Assembly (NCBI RefSeq): GCF_024362695.1
Contig: NC_065404.1
Location: 7,976,604 to 8,040,603 of the forward strand
DNA: 64,000 nucleotides
Direction of reading: 5' to 3'
Source: Pectinophora gossypiella
Lineage: Eukaryota; Arthropoda; Insecta; Lepidoptera; Gelechiidae
In this document: in pieces, positions 29,101 through 36,800 of the stretch
Numbering within the stretch: the first letter of the stretch is position 1
Layout: each line of letters opens with the position of its first letter
Made by a program: the position numbers and the translations under genes
Notes under the pieces: generated by a model
Databases searched by the model: none
What the model saw: the letters and a program-made list of their open reading frames with translations, nothing else
Told to the model about the DNA's origin: nothing

Positions 29101-31901
29101 GCACTGCCGGGCAAAAATATTAAACCTCTTGAAAGATAAACTTCAAATAAAGACTTAAATGTGCGAGTATGATGCCATCGTAATGGGTAGGGATGAATAA
29201 CAACATCGAATGTTTGTTAAAATAACAAAAAAATAAAAAATAGCGCTTTATAAAGTAAATGCAGGGCAACTAAATGCAAGTTAAGAATGAGAATCCAAAT
29301 CGTAATGTGTATTAGGTAAGTAGGTATAATGATACCGAATAAAAGGACTAGTACCTATTTGTAAAAAATTTAAAGAATTTAACGTAGGTAGGTATGTGCA
29401 ATAGGTATTTAAAGAACCCAAATGCACTTGACGCGTAATAATACTGATCGACAAACACCACATAGGTATTTGTAAATTATGTTGAAACTAGGTAATGCAA
29501 TAGGTAGGATAGAATCGGAACGAACTCACTGGTTATGGCTGGCCTTTCCCAAAATCCTTTGTGCTCGCTCACTCACTAACTTTGACTGCACCGATGCTCG
29601 ATGAAGTTTATCCGGAACAATAACGCCTGCTTAGAATGACTTTCCCCGCTGCGTATGCTGTGCTGGTAGAAATTCGACTCGAAGGACCATTTGTTGGGGC
29701 TAGTTCTTGATTGTGCAGGGATTCCAGAATAAAATGCTTCACGATGATTGACTTTCACTGGTTTATTACGTGAATTTATACAAATTTATGTGGTGCGTGG
29801 ACGCGACGTAACGCGTCGCGCGCAAAGGTTGATCGGCGAGTGATCGAAGATGGCGGCTCGGCGCGGCGGGCGGCGGCGCGGAGCGGCGCGGGGGCATCGC
29901 GGGTGTCGCGGGGGACGCGGGCGGTGACCGACGCGGGCGCGGGGCGGTTGTCATTGTGTGCGTGAACACTCGCGAAGGAGGTGCCCGTGGGGTAGAACGC
30001 GTGGAATCGTGGAGAATGCCAGTGAGTAATCTGAAAGTAAAACGAGGACTCAAGGAAAGAATTCTATCCTTTCTAACATAACATAACACAGGAAATACCT
30101 ACAAAACAAAAGAGAAATGGAAAAAGTACAATAGGCAATAGGATATTCTATATAAGTAAGTAAAATATAGAATTAAGTATAGATAGTTATTCTAAATGAC
30201 ATATAAATACTTCTTTGACAGAGAATTCGGTAGATTCCAACCAAGTAATTAAATATAATTTGCTTATAATTAAATTATATTATTATATTAATTTATAATT
30301 AAATAATAGTCACGTCAATAAGAAAAAAAAGTTTCGGTAGATGCTTATCTATGATCTACCCACTCATGTCGTAAAAACCTAAATACCTACAGAGGGTTAG
30401 TGTGTTTAACACGACGGACCATTATGTTACAATATGGATATTAATATTATGGGATAATTAATTAAAGTGATACCATACGGTTCATCATAGGATTGTAATG
30501 ATATAAGTCTGTGTAAAACGAGGTTTTGTAGGTAGGAGTTTTGTATGAACTGTTCGAAGTGTGCTTTTATTCCACCCAAGTAGATATTTAAGCTAAGCAG
30601 GTACTTAACTATAAAATGGATCATAATTTTAGAAGGTTTGTCGCCAACGTTCATACCACGTTGAACACACCGGTTCTCGTCCGATCACCGAAGTTAAGCA
30701 ACGTCGGGCGCGGTTAGTACTTGGATGGGTGACCGCCTGGGAATACCGCGTAATGTTGGCTTTTTGCACGGATTTTTTGAAGGATTTTGTTTTTTTTTTA
30801 ACTTGTGATCCTACTCATAAAGGGCAGACGCATGAGTACTTTGGCTCCTAAAAAGTATAAAAGAAAGAAAAATAATACTAACGCCTGGTAAAATAAAATG
30901 AGTGAAGTCATGGAGTACATCTTTCCACTGTTCCGGTTCTTCAGGCGCTTCTGGCGGCAGACTGTTGACCAAATATCCAGGTTCCACTGATGGTAAGACA
31001 TCTCTGAAATTATGTAGTAAAAATAATTGATAGGTAGGTTGGCTATGTACACTTTAAAACAATGATTGCTAATAAATATACAGTCAAGTTACCTATCCTG
31101 AACATTTTATTAGAAAGTCAATGTTTGTGAGCACTGTTTTCGTCCGGAGCGAACATTTTATGAATTAGGTATCTACTTTAAACAGTTTTCGATTATTTTT
31201 TTCTTTGTAAGTTTCCCTAAGCACGAGTGCTATAAATACAAAAATCGTCTACTTTAAATGTTTTCTTTTACGGGCTGAAACACATGGCTGAAAAGACCCT
31301 TACTTTTTAAAGAAGTGGTATCTATACATAGATATTTTTTCACCTATTTTTTTCACAAAATAGGAATATTATCGCTCTCAAAAATAAAAAGATGTCGCTT
31401 CTATAAAAAGCCGGACTCAAATCAACTGGTTACCTATCCTGAACCGTTTACCTAAGCAGACTCTGTGAAAACGGGATAACGCTATGGTGTGTATTCATTG
31501 CGTCAGATTGTTAACGTAAAGACACGTATTTGTTAAGTAATTACATGCATCAGGTAATCCGAGTGTTTTGTTACCAGACTTCTTTTGGTTCTAATGTTCT
31601 ATTCTGTACAGTGAAATTTGGTTTCTAAACATTATGTAGGCACAATAGGGTAGATAGGTACCCTAAAACGAGTACAGTCGTTTCATGTAAGTAGATTTTC
31701 AATATTTAAAAAATAAAACCTTATGACAAAGTTTTAAGGAAAAGATAGCCTTAAAAGAATCATGTTTGTTAAAAGTCTTGCTAATAATATGAACGAACTA
31801 AAATAGTTCTTAGTTACTTACCTTGCTCTTATATTTTCCATATAATCAGCTATCAAGTCTATCGCTGCTTTGCCGAATTCGCGAAACTCTTCAACATCCA
31901 T
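20175..31901 (-). CDS. 3,4-dihydroxyphenylacetaldehyde synthase-type aromatic amino acid decarboxylase, exon 3 split by a BEL/Pao insertion
   Basis: Exons: 31901-31822, 31003-30883, exon 3 in two pieces (30030-29969 and 22858-22802), 21681-21562 and 21245-20175. Without the insertion and one copy of its 5-bp duplication, exon 3 is 114 bp and the protein 501 residues in one frame. It is a PLP enzyme of the DDC family: Schiff-base K303 in NAHKWMLVNFDC, HVDAAYAG around D271, and THWHSPRFHAF at the entrance. N192 (DQSNSSVE) replaces the histidine of true DOPA decarboxylase, and F79-Y80 replaces Tyr-Phe. Published work links these changes to insect synthases that make DHPAA from DOPA for flexible cuticle. 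As read, the gene is broken at codon 88; a stop would follow in the LTR. It may be one allele of a functional gene. Confidence 0.9.
21835..22035. repeat. Dispersed repeat in intron 3 of the decarboxylase gene
   Basis: Contains 'ggatttctgccccgttaatg' and ends 'gggaatgctacaccgaaaag' followed by 'agcgtggctctta'. A reverse-oriented piece of the same family is at 53490-53580. No coding potential. Confidence 0.55.
22036..22355. other. CpG-rich intronic stretch
   Basis: Roughly 22060-22290 is clearly more CG-rich than its surroundings, with many CG dinucleotides. No exon with sensible splice sites was found. It could be part of an unrecognised repeat. Confidence 0.3.
22356..22455 (+). repeat. Dispersed moth repeat, copy 2
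   Basis: It has 'ggcaataggctcgccgtcta' and 'ctggcgaggagtggatgtat', matching the consensus seen best at 44650-44790. Confidence 0.6.
22456..22790 (+). repeat. Dispersed repeat (family R), long copy
   Basis: It starts 'ctagccatagaggcggccaa', continues 'aaacacttcaggaccccgat' and ends 'gtccggccaagtagtaaatg'. A second copy is at 36119-36360 on the other strand, and the tail alone is at 43236-43330. It ends just downstream of the exon 3 donor (22801). Confidence 0.75.
22854..22858. repeat. Target-site duplication, left copy
   Basis: CTCGC directly abuts the left LTR. The same five bases at 29969-29973 abut the right LTR. On the gene strand this is GCGAG, covering codon 87 (Ala) and two bases of codon 88 (Ser) of the decarboxylase. 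Confidence 0.95.
22859..23135 (-). repeat. 3' LTR of the BEL/Pao element
   Basis: On the element strand it begins TGTTCACGC and ends CCCCAACA, the usual TG...CA ends. The first half is very GC-rich. A sense AATAAA lies at 22934-22929, so it can act as a terminator for the element. The last codons of the polyprotein overlap its first 18 bases. Confidence 0.95.
23118..28415 (-). CDS. BEL/Pao Gag-Pol polyprotein
   Basis: A single 1,765-codon frame without stops. From N- to C-terminus: a Gag-like region; CCHC-type zinc knuckles from about residue 343; an aspartic protease with its D-N-G-S site near residue 491; reverse transcriptase with the Y-I-D-D catalytic motif near residue 900; RNase H and Pao-specific regions; an integrase with an H-H-C-C zinc finger near 1390 and catalytic acidic residues around 1452 (VDYAGP) and 1517 (YSDNG); and a C-terminal DUF5641-like segment. 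This is a standard complete BEL/Pao order. No separate envelope frame was seen. Because all catalytic motifs and the frame are whole, the element may be autonomous. Confidence 0.95.
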   Translation of the reverse strand: MTSTLPVLRRKRSSYRSKLTQFIAYLDVITTCEKPSSAQLSELNIRLTKVEEWYNEYDILQVEIEGCTEISDADCEKEYQYREKFDAEYFASVGRARDFASRFASPQPGRDNVSSAASVSGTVLATGGPSLRLPTIHLPTFSGHYENWLEFHDTFTSLIHENDTIPKVNKFHYLRSSLKDKAANVISCLDFSAHNYDVAWKLLCERYQNDKVLVSNHIQALLDIEPIAKESSVALRNLVDIINKNIRSLKTLNVDTKNWDILIVHMASGKLDQVTNRKWKEHTNDLEKMPTLDVFTKFINNRAELLETMVDQGQNRRRHSEPAGARPRTFIVNENSNTQRQYSCPLCKQNHPIYQCTKFKLLSIQEKNHKIKQLKLCSNCLRQGHEVKRCRFGPCRICTKYHNTLLHTNETTHTAPEQPSTSARPATSANNNCVVLAAQEDASSETESICEDQSIPNDIVLSSTHRSSVLLSTALVSVVDTDGKLHKVRALLDNGSTSNFITERLRNKLKLPIYSTSTTVEGLSRESIRIHKRSDITLSSRTEKYTTNISCFIIPQITQMLPMTYFDIEPLNIPKNITLADPTFNSPSEIDMLLSAEVFWNILGTERISLGKNMPVLSNTKLGWLVSGSFHTCNHKQSPVNTVHCHFINEVNIQNQLDTFFELESVPSPRKTTKEEHECEQHFVATTKRQDDGRFIVQIPLKQTPATLGNSYDQALNRFLSLERKFKRFPLFKQQYNDFIREYIDLGHMSLTNTDNINENPTYTVPHHGVVRESSLTTKLRVVFDASAKTTSGISFNDIQSVGPTVQDDLINILIRFRQHKYVVTSDCEKMYRCVLVAEHQRCLQQILWRFEPTQEIKIYDLNTVTYGTASAPYLATRCLVQLGQECDDPLVRETILHDFYIDDYISGHDSESTLIHIIKGVIDQLKQGQFYLRKWRSNIPHILENIQNDNNDDNLLKLINDDEAKTLGLRWACRSDMLSFSVNVESSNEKVSKRSILSTIGQIFDPLGLINPCILQGKIILQKLWVSKVSWDECVPDSIEKDWSTFLSSLSQLNNIVVPRHIICTSPKGIELHTFCDASLHAYSACVYLRSISLDGSITVHLVMAKSKVAPLKGMTTPRLELCGALLAVRLAIKVKTALRIKIDNCYFWCDSTIVLGWIRAPKASLKSFVLHRINEISDVTLPEDWMYVPTKLNPADIGSRGCNPIHLLNCNLWFAGPTFLLHTNSDWPTQPKHMLTALPETKATQTCHLSSEETNYTDKFSDFSKLQRVTAYILRFIHNCRHPSAKRTGFLKIPELTFSTIALCKIVQLTVFYNEHNMLHKQKHLPAKNKLLNLNPFLSDEGVIRVGGRLSNSNYDYDTKHPILLHASHHITQLLFRHFHKILMHSGPQLLLSVLRHKYWTIGGRNLARKITHECHTCCRHTGKSIQPIMANLPTERLHSDFPFSSTAVDYAGPIIIADRKGRGCKLVKSYICIFVCLAVRAVHIELVTDLSTEAFLAALNRFTARRGKPVNIYSDNGTNFLGAYNEMSKFLKAKCNDISSYASERAINFKFSPAYSPHFNGLAESSVKSIKHHLKRVLSLAHLTYEEMNTVLVQIEGILNSRPLTPLSSDPNDLIPLTPSHFLIGRTLTMLPHPQIDLEREARICTLSRYKRTMALTAHFWNRYYKEYISELQKRTKWQHNKGELLVGDMVLVKDDRLPPNRWLLGRVTCLHPGPDGISRVADVTTATGSIRRAYNRLCPLPAHEPSLEQDVPTPGACSRTQ
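28416..29691 (-). other. 5' leader of the BEL/Pao element
   Basis: About 1.3 kb of untranslated sequence lies between the right LTR and the polyprotein ATG. It includes a G+C-rich block near 28860-29040. Short frames here look accidental. Confidence 0.7.
29673..29689 (-). promoter_or_regulatory. Primer binding site of the BEL/Pao element
   Basis: Two bases after the 5' LTR the element strand reads TGGTCCTTCGAGTCGAA. Its complement ends in CCA and contains TTCGACTC, which is the 3' end plus T-loop of a tRNA. I did not identify which tRNA. Confidence 0.75.
29692..29968 (-). repeat. 5' LTR of the BEL/Pao element
   Basis: Same 277 bases as the left LTR. Because the element is in sense with the host gene, its AATAAA (29767-29762) is placed to cut short host transcripts. 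The host reading frame enters the LTR at codon 88 and meets a TAA at 29778-29776. Confidence 0.95.
30643..30761 (+). rRNA. 5S ribosomal RNA gene, antisense in an intron of the decarboxylase gene
   Basis: 119 bases from GCCAAC to GTTGGCT match insect 5S rRNA along the whole length. The internal promoter parts are present: box A GAAGTTAAGCA and box C GGATGGGTGACCGCC. The terminal helix GCCAACGTT / AATGTTGGC still pairs with one G-U. A T-run terminator follows directly. TATAAAAT at 30611-30618 sits about 30 bases upstream, where arthropod 5S genes keep a TATA-like element. Some bases differ from the usual insect consensus, so a pseudogene cannot be excluded. It is a single copy here, not an array. 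Confidence 0.9.
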
Positions 31902-32844
31902 TTTTGCACAACACTTTTAAATCAGTCACTGAGTTCGTATAGACAGCTTTATTTCCCAAAGTTGATTCCCTACGCACTTTGACTTTACACATAAAACGTT
32001 AAGAACAATGTTGTCATCTAGCCTCCTTGTAAGGTAATGTAGTACAGATCAAACTAGGCGACTATATATGCGCATACGCATTACAGCTATTGTAAAAAAC
32101 AACCAATTATCTACTTAATAAAGACTCAGTTCTCGGCATGCCTTATTGACGCTTGGAAATAAAAATCTCAACTAGGAACAGAAATTAGCGTCACGATTCA
32201 TTTATATAAACTCCGCTTTAAGTAGTACCCACTATTGAAACATAAAACAATAAAAGTCTAGGTTATTTTTATTATTTCGAATTCGTAAACAGGTTTTTGT
32301 CTTAATAAATGTCTGGAAAGGTAAATTACGTGAAGTCTACTTACGTCAGTATTAAATATACTTACTCGATATCTATAACCGAAAGGAGATCTTCAGACCC
32401 TGGATGTCATGTATCACCAGAAAGCATGTTAAGAGAAATCAAACAAGCCCAAATCAGTTAAAAAATCGGATGTAGAAAATATATTCTTATAAAAAGTTGA
32501 AAAAGGAACGTGATTTTTCATTTAACCATAAGTTTTTACTGACAGCATATTTTCGACCTATTTATTACTTACTCAGTATTTAGTGGTCTATTTCGGTAAA
32601 TATGCCTCGTTAATGTTGTATCTTTAAACCAAGTTCCATACAACTTTGATGAGCTGGAGTACGGGGGATTAAAAAGGTCATTTTGATCCGATTAATCTAA
32701 GAAAGCAATATTGCTATTTTTATTAACATTGCGCACTTACTTTTATATGCGCAAATGTCAAATTGCAATATTGTTAGATGAATTGTTTCGATGTGGCCTT
32801 TTTAACCCCTCAGGAAAAACAAAAGTACTTAAGTAGAATAAACG
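31902..32844. promoter_or_regulatory. Upstream region of the decarboxylase gene
   Basis: Non-coding AT-rich sequence. It should hold the promoter and leader for the minus-strand gene starting at 31901. No specific motif could be supported. Confidence 0.3.
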
Positions 32845-33165
32845 GCATCTGTGGTCCAGTGGTTGAGCGTTGGGCTAACTATCCGGAGGCTTCGGGCTCG
32901 AATCCCGATGGGTACATAATCACAAAAAACACTTTGTGATTGTAGTTTGGTTATTTGGGTAGGACTGTAGGAGTTTAGGACATTGCATACATCCGATTGC
33001 TTTGGAGGGCACTTTGAGCAGACAGTCCCGGCAAATATTTCTTTAAGTAAGCCTGTAGTCGTTACATGAACCATATCAGGGGCCTGTGGCGACTCGATAT
33101 CAATAGTAACCCTGACCAGGGTTGATGTGGTCGGTTATTGATTTCACAACCCACACGTGAGAAGA
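32845..33165 (+). repeat. tRNA-derived SINE, second subtype
   Basis: The head has 'ctgtggtccagtggttgagc' (A box) and 'gggctcgaatcccg' (B box). The body continues 'gcctgtagtcgttacatgaa', 'aaccctgaccagggttgatg' and ends in a run of 'agaagaagaaa'. The headless copy at 53975-54215 shares the body and tail. Confidence 0.8.
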
Positions 33166-33504
33166 AGAAAAAGTTAAATACTTTCAGCTACTGGTCATCC
33201 CGGACAAGAAATAGAAATCTGATAAATTATCTTTGTTAATTACAAAGATCAAATGAATTTGAAAATGATATAGCTGAGTACCCACTCTTTATTCTTTGGC
33301 ACCGGCATATACTGCTATGCTTACTTGATATTCTACCTGAGAGAACATTATCCCGACTATTCAAATGTGCTGTACAGAGTTCAAGCTAGAAAAAAGTTCT
33401 CTGGCGCAGGCGTGTAAGGAGACCCGATCCCAGCTAAACTGGGAAAAGGGGTGGAGAAAGAAGATTCAAATGTCCTGTACCTACATTTCTAATTCAAAAT
33501 ATAA

Positions 33505-33600
33505 CATAAAATAAAATCGCGCCCGTATCTATATAGTATACACAATATACACATCCACTCCTTCGTCAGCTATGTTTAAATCATACTTACGTGTACAGGG
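33505..33600 (-). repeat. Dispersed moth repeat, copy 3
   Basis: 'tacacatccactccttcgtc' and 'agctatgtttaaatcatact' match the copy at 490-650 in the same orientation. Confidence 0.55.
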
Positions 33601-33896
33601 TGCGATAAAAAATATAATAATAAAAAAATATTTATAAGTCACTAAATTTATTGCATTAGCTACTATATTCCATTGGTAAAAATAAAAATATTAGACCGCC
33701 AAAAAATATTAATCTAATTTTAAATATGGCAAACTTTGTGATAAGTATAAATTAGTTATAAGATTAAGTTAATAATTAAGTTTAATCAATGAGAACATAA
33801 CGTAGTCACAAACATAATGTAACAAGTATAATACTTTAAAAATAATGTAAAGATTTTACAAGATATTCCTTTGCGTTATAGGACAGGAGAATTATA

Positions 33897-36800
33897 TTAT
33901 GAAAATTTTGTCAGAGGCGCAGTCTCTGTGAACTGTATTTTGTACGAGCGTATGTCTCTACCGCAGTCGGACATGAATGTGATGGCAAACTTCCCTGACT
34001 TCTCTCGCGGTGGGATGGTGATAGGCAGCGCGAGGACCGCGTCTGTGTGCTGGCGCAGCGTCACCCGATCTAACCTCGGCAGCACGGTCCGCGATGTGAT
34101 TGAGTACGTGTTCTCCGGACGAAGGATATGCAGCACCTCCAAAATATTCGTCCCACCCTCAATCAACAACTTCGTCAGGATTATCTGGCCCGTCGTTGAT
34201 TCTGCAAAAACAGAAATAAAATGAACTCCCTGCTTCTCTGCGCGATGCGTAAAGTGACCATTTATTGTAGTTGTGAGCTCCGTAACGATACGTATACGTA
34301 GTGTGTGCATGCTTATTATTTAGCGCGAATTATTAAGTACATACTCATTTACGATAAAACCTCTACTAAGTATTTGTAGTGTTGGATGACCCTAAATTTC
34401 TAGAGAATTTCACTCTTAAGCGGCTAAAGGATGCTCACCTACTAACTCATCATAGACCTGCATCATAGCTTCAGTCGCATGTTCGTTCAGAGCCAGTCTT
34501 AACGACTTTAACATTAGATCATTCCGATGTGGTACCATTAATATGGTAGTTCGGTAGCATTCGCAGGATTCACCGCAGCTGCACGGGTCCAACGGCCAAC
34601 TGGTCACTTTTGCTTGCAAAATATCCAGCGCCACATCCCACTTCGGATGAGTCATTACTCTAATGAAAAACTCCCCTACTGCGGACCTAAACCATATCCA
34701 TGAAGTTCCAACTTGAGTACTAAAACAATATAACTGTAAAACCAATTTTTGAGCAATACAAGCATCTATCGTTTCTTTTTGGTTCCCAGGCAAAACTATT
34801 TCATTATCTAAGAGGTTTAGACGCCTTATATAAAACCCAATTTTAGGTGTTTCCTTGAAAACTACAGGTATCGTAGGCTCTTCTTCAGTTACATGTACAT
34901 CATATGTCGCAGTAACGGGAAAAGGCGATTCAATTACAATGTCTAATTTGTTGGGACGATAAGTAGGAGCCGACAATTTACACTTTCGTAACGGAGCCAA
35001 AGCTCCGACATTTCCAATAAGATAAAATGTGATATACGTATCAAATATTCTTGTTTTATTGTATCCATGCACAAGTAGAACGGCAGTATCTCTTCCTACG
35101 AAGTTAGCAACATATTTGACACTCAAAAACATCTTCTTTTCTCCTGGATGAAGTTTTTCAACGATGAAATTATTGTTTTTGTTGTTCAGAATAACGTGAT
35201 TGAACGATAATGATTCCGGTGTCATAGGGTTGATTGTTACTTGTCTAGTTGAGCTTCGTAATAATGGTGGACTGAATTCCACTCTCGCTTTTGGTATCAA
35301 CATCGGTAGAGTGACATATAAATGTATTGACAAAAAAAACATTTGTAGAAAATTTGGCTCTAAAAGATCTTTGCTTTTTAGAGGAAAATATAGTCGCAGT
35401 AAACCCATTGCTTCAATTATTAGACATGCATTATGAATAATAGTACCACAGGGATCTTTATCATCAAATTCATACAATATAGAGAAATGTTCTTCTAGAA
35501 AAGGACAATGATTAACAATAACTGCGATTAATGCAATACCATCACTCAAATCTGTCGTTATGTTAGTAATATGCTTAATTGTTTTATCTTTGCCAAATAA
35601 TGTTGGATGCGCTATCTGCAGTTGTTCGTTGTACCAATCAATTAATATTTTGATAATATCTCTAGGCTGAGAACTGACACATACACATTCAAAGAAACAG
35701 CTATCCATTATAAAAACTTTATAGCTTTGTAGTAAAAAGTCGAGCCAGCTTTGCTTGGAGAGTCTGTCAAATAAATATTCATCAGCTATTAATTTTTCCG
35801 CTAAAGTAATATCAACGGCATGACGAGGAGGCTCGGCTTCGTAAAGTATTACGAACTGGTCGTGAGTTAATAAAAACTTTGCCTGTAGCAGCCATAGGTT
35901 AGCACCCCGAGCTCGCAGTAAGTGAATAATTTGTTGATATGTATCATGAATTTCTTGAATACTTTTAAGCGGTTCTTCGACAAAGTTGTGTCTGAAATTA
36001 AACATTGTATTAGTCAGCTATAAACTTGTCACATAATAATTAAAAAAGGTCGGTAAGTACCTACTACTGATTTTTTACGTAAAAAAACTTGACTTATTGT
36101 ATTATGTATATATTATTATGGGGAGCACTATAGACTCTCAACCGGTACAAAATTTAAGACTATAGACCTGAGGGTGCCCAGCAGTCTTCTAAGAGGATTA
36201 TACCTCTAGTTAAAAGGACCAATTGACCCTAGTGGACCGATAGTGATAAGTGCTGAAAGAGGGAAAACGTCGACCACGTTGGTGGGGTCTAACGACGGGG
36301 TCCTGAAGTGTTTGTTGTCGTGAGCTGATTGGCCGCCTCTATGGCTAGAATGCTAAATGTGAAACTTACATAGGTGACAATATTTTTCATACATATCCTT
36401 TGACAGTTTTATTATACGTTACGTAGGTAGTAATACCTACCACTAACTACACCTACCTATGCCTACCACGGCACTAACTTCGCACTATCCAAGTAAAACA
36501 TTATACGTACGAGACTTTATGAATGTGTTTCATCAAAGGTCCTGAAATTCTCTTGAAAAAATGTAAAAATGATATATTCATTCCTTTAACCTTCAAAGAA
36601 GATACCATTGAGGTTGCTATGGCATGGAAAGTATCTGGAATGCGAGGATATAAGTCTCGACGGAAACCTTGTTGAAACATCCATCTTTCAACGAAACGAG
36701 TACAAGATTCTAAGTATGTGCAAAAATCTTTTTGGGTGCTCTCGGGGAAGTAAGGGTATGGGTTCTCCTCGGGTACTACGAGAGAATGTGCGTGCAGCGT

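Larger units (their letters stand above)
22859..29968 (-). mobile_element. BEL/Pao LTR retrotransposon, complete, inserted in a coding exon
   Basis: 7,110 bp. It is bounded by 277-bp LTRs (22859-23135 and 29692-29968) that I read as identical, and by the duplication CTCGC. One uninterrupted polyprotein frame occupies 28415-23118. The element has the same orientation as the host gene. Identical LTRs, an open frame and an exact target duplication all point to a very recent insertion by a possibly still active family. Confidence 0.96.
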
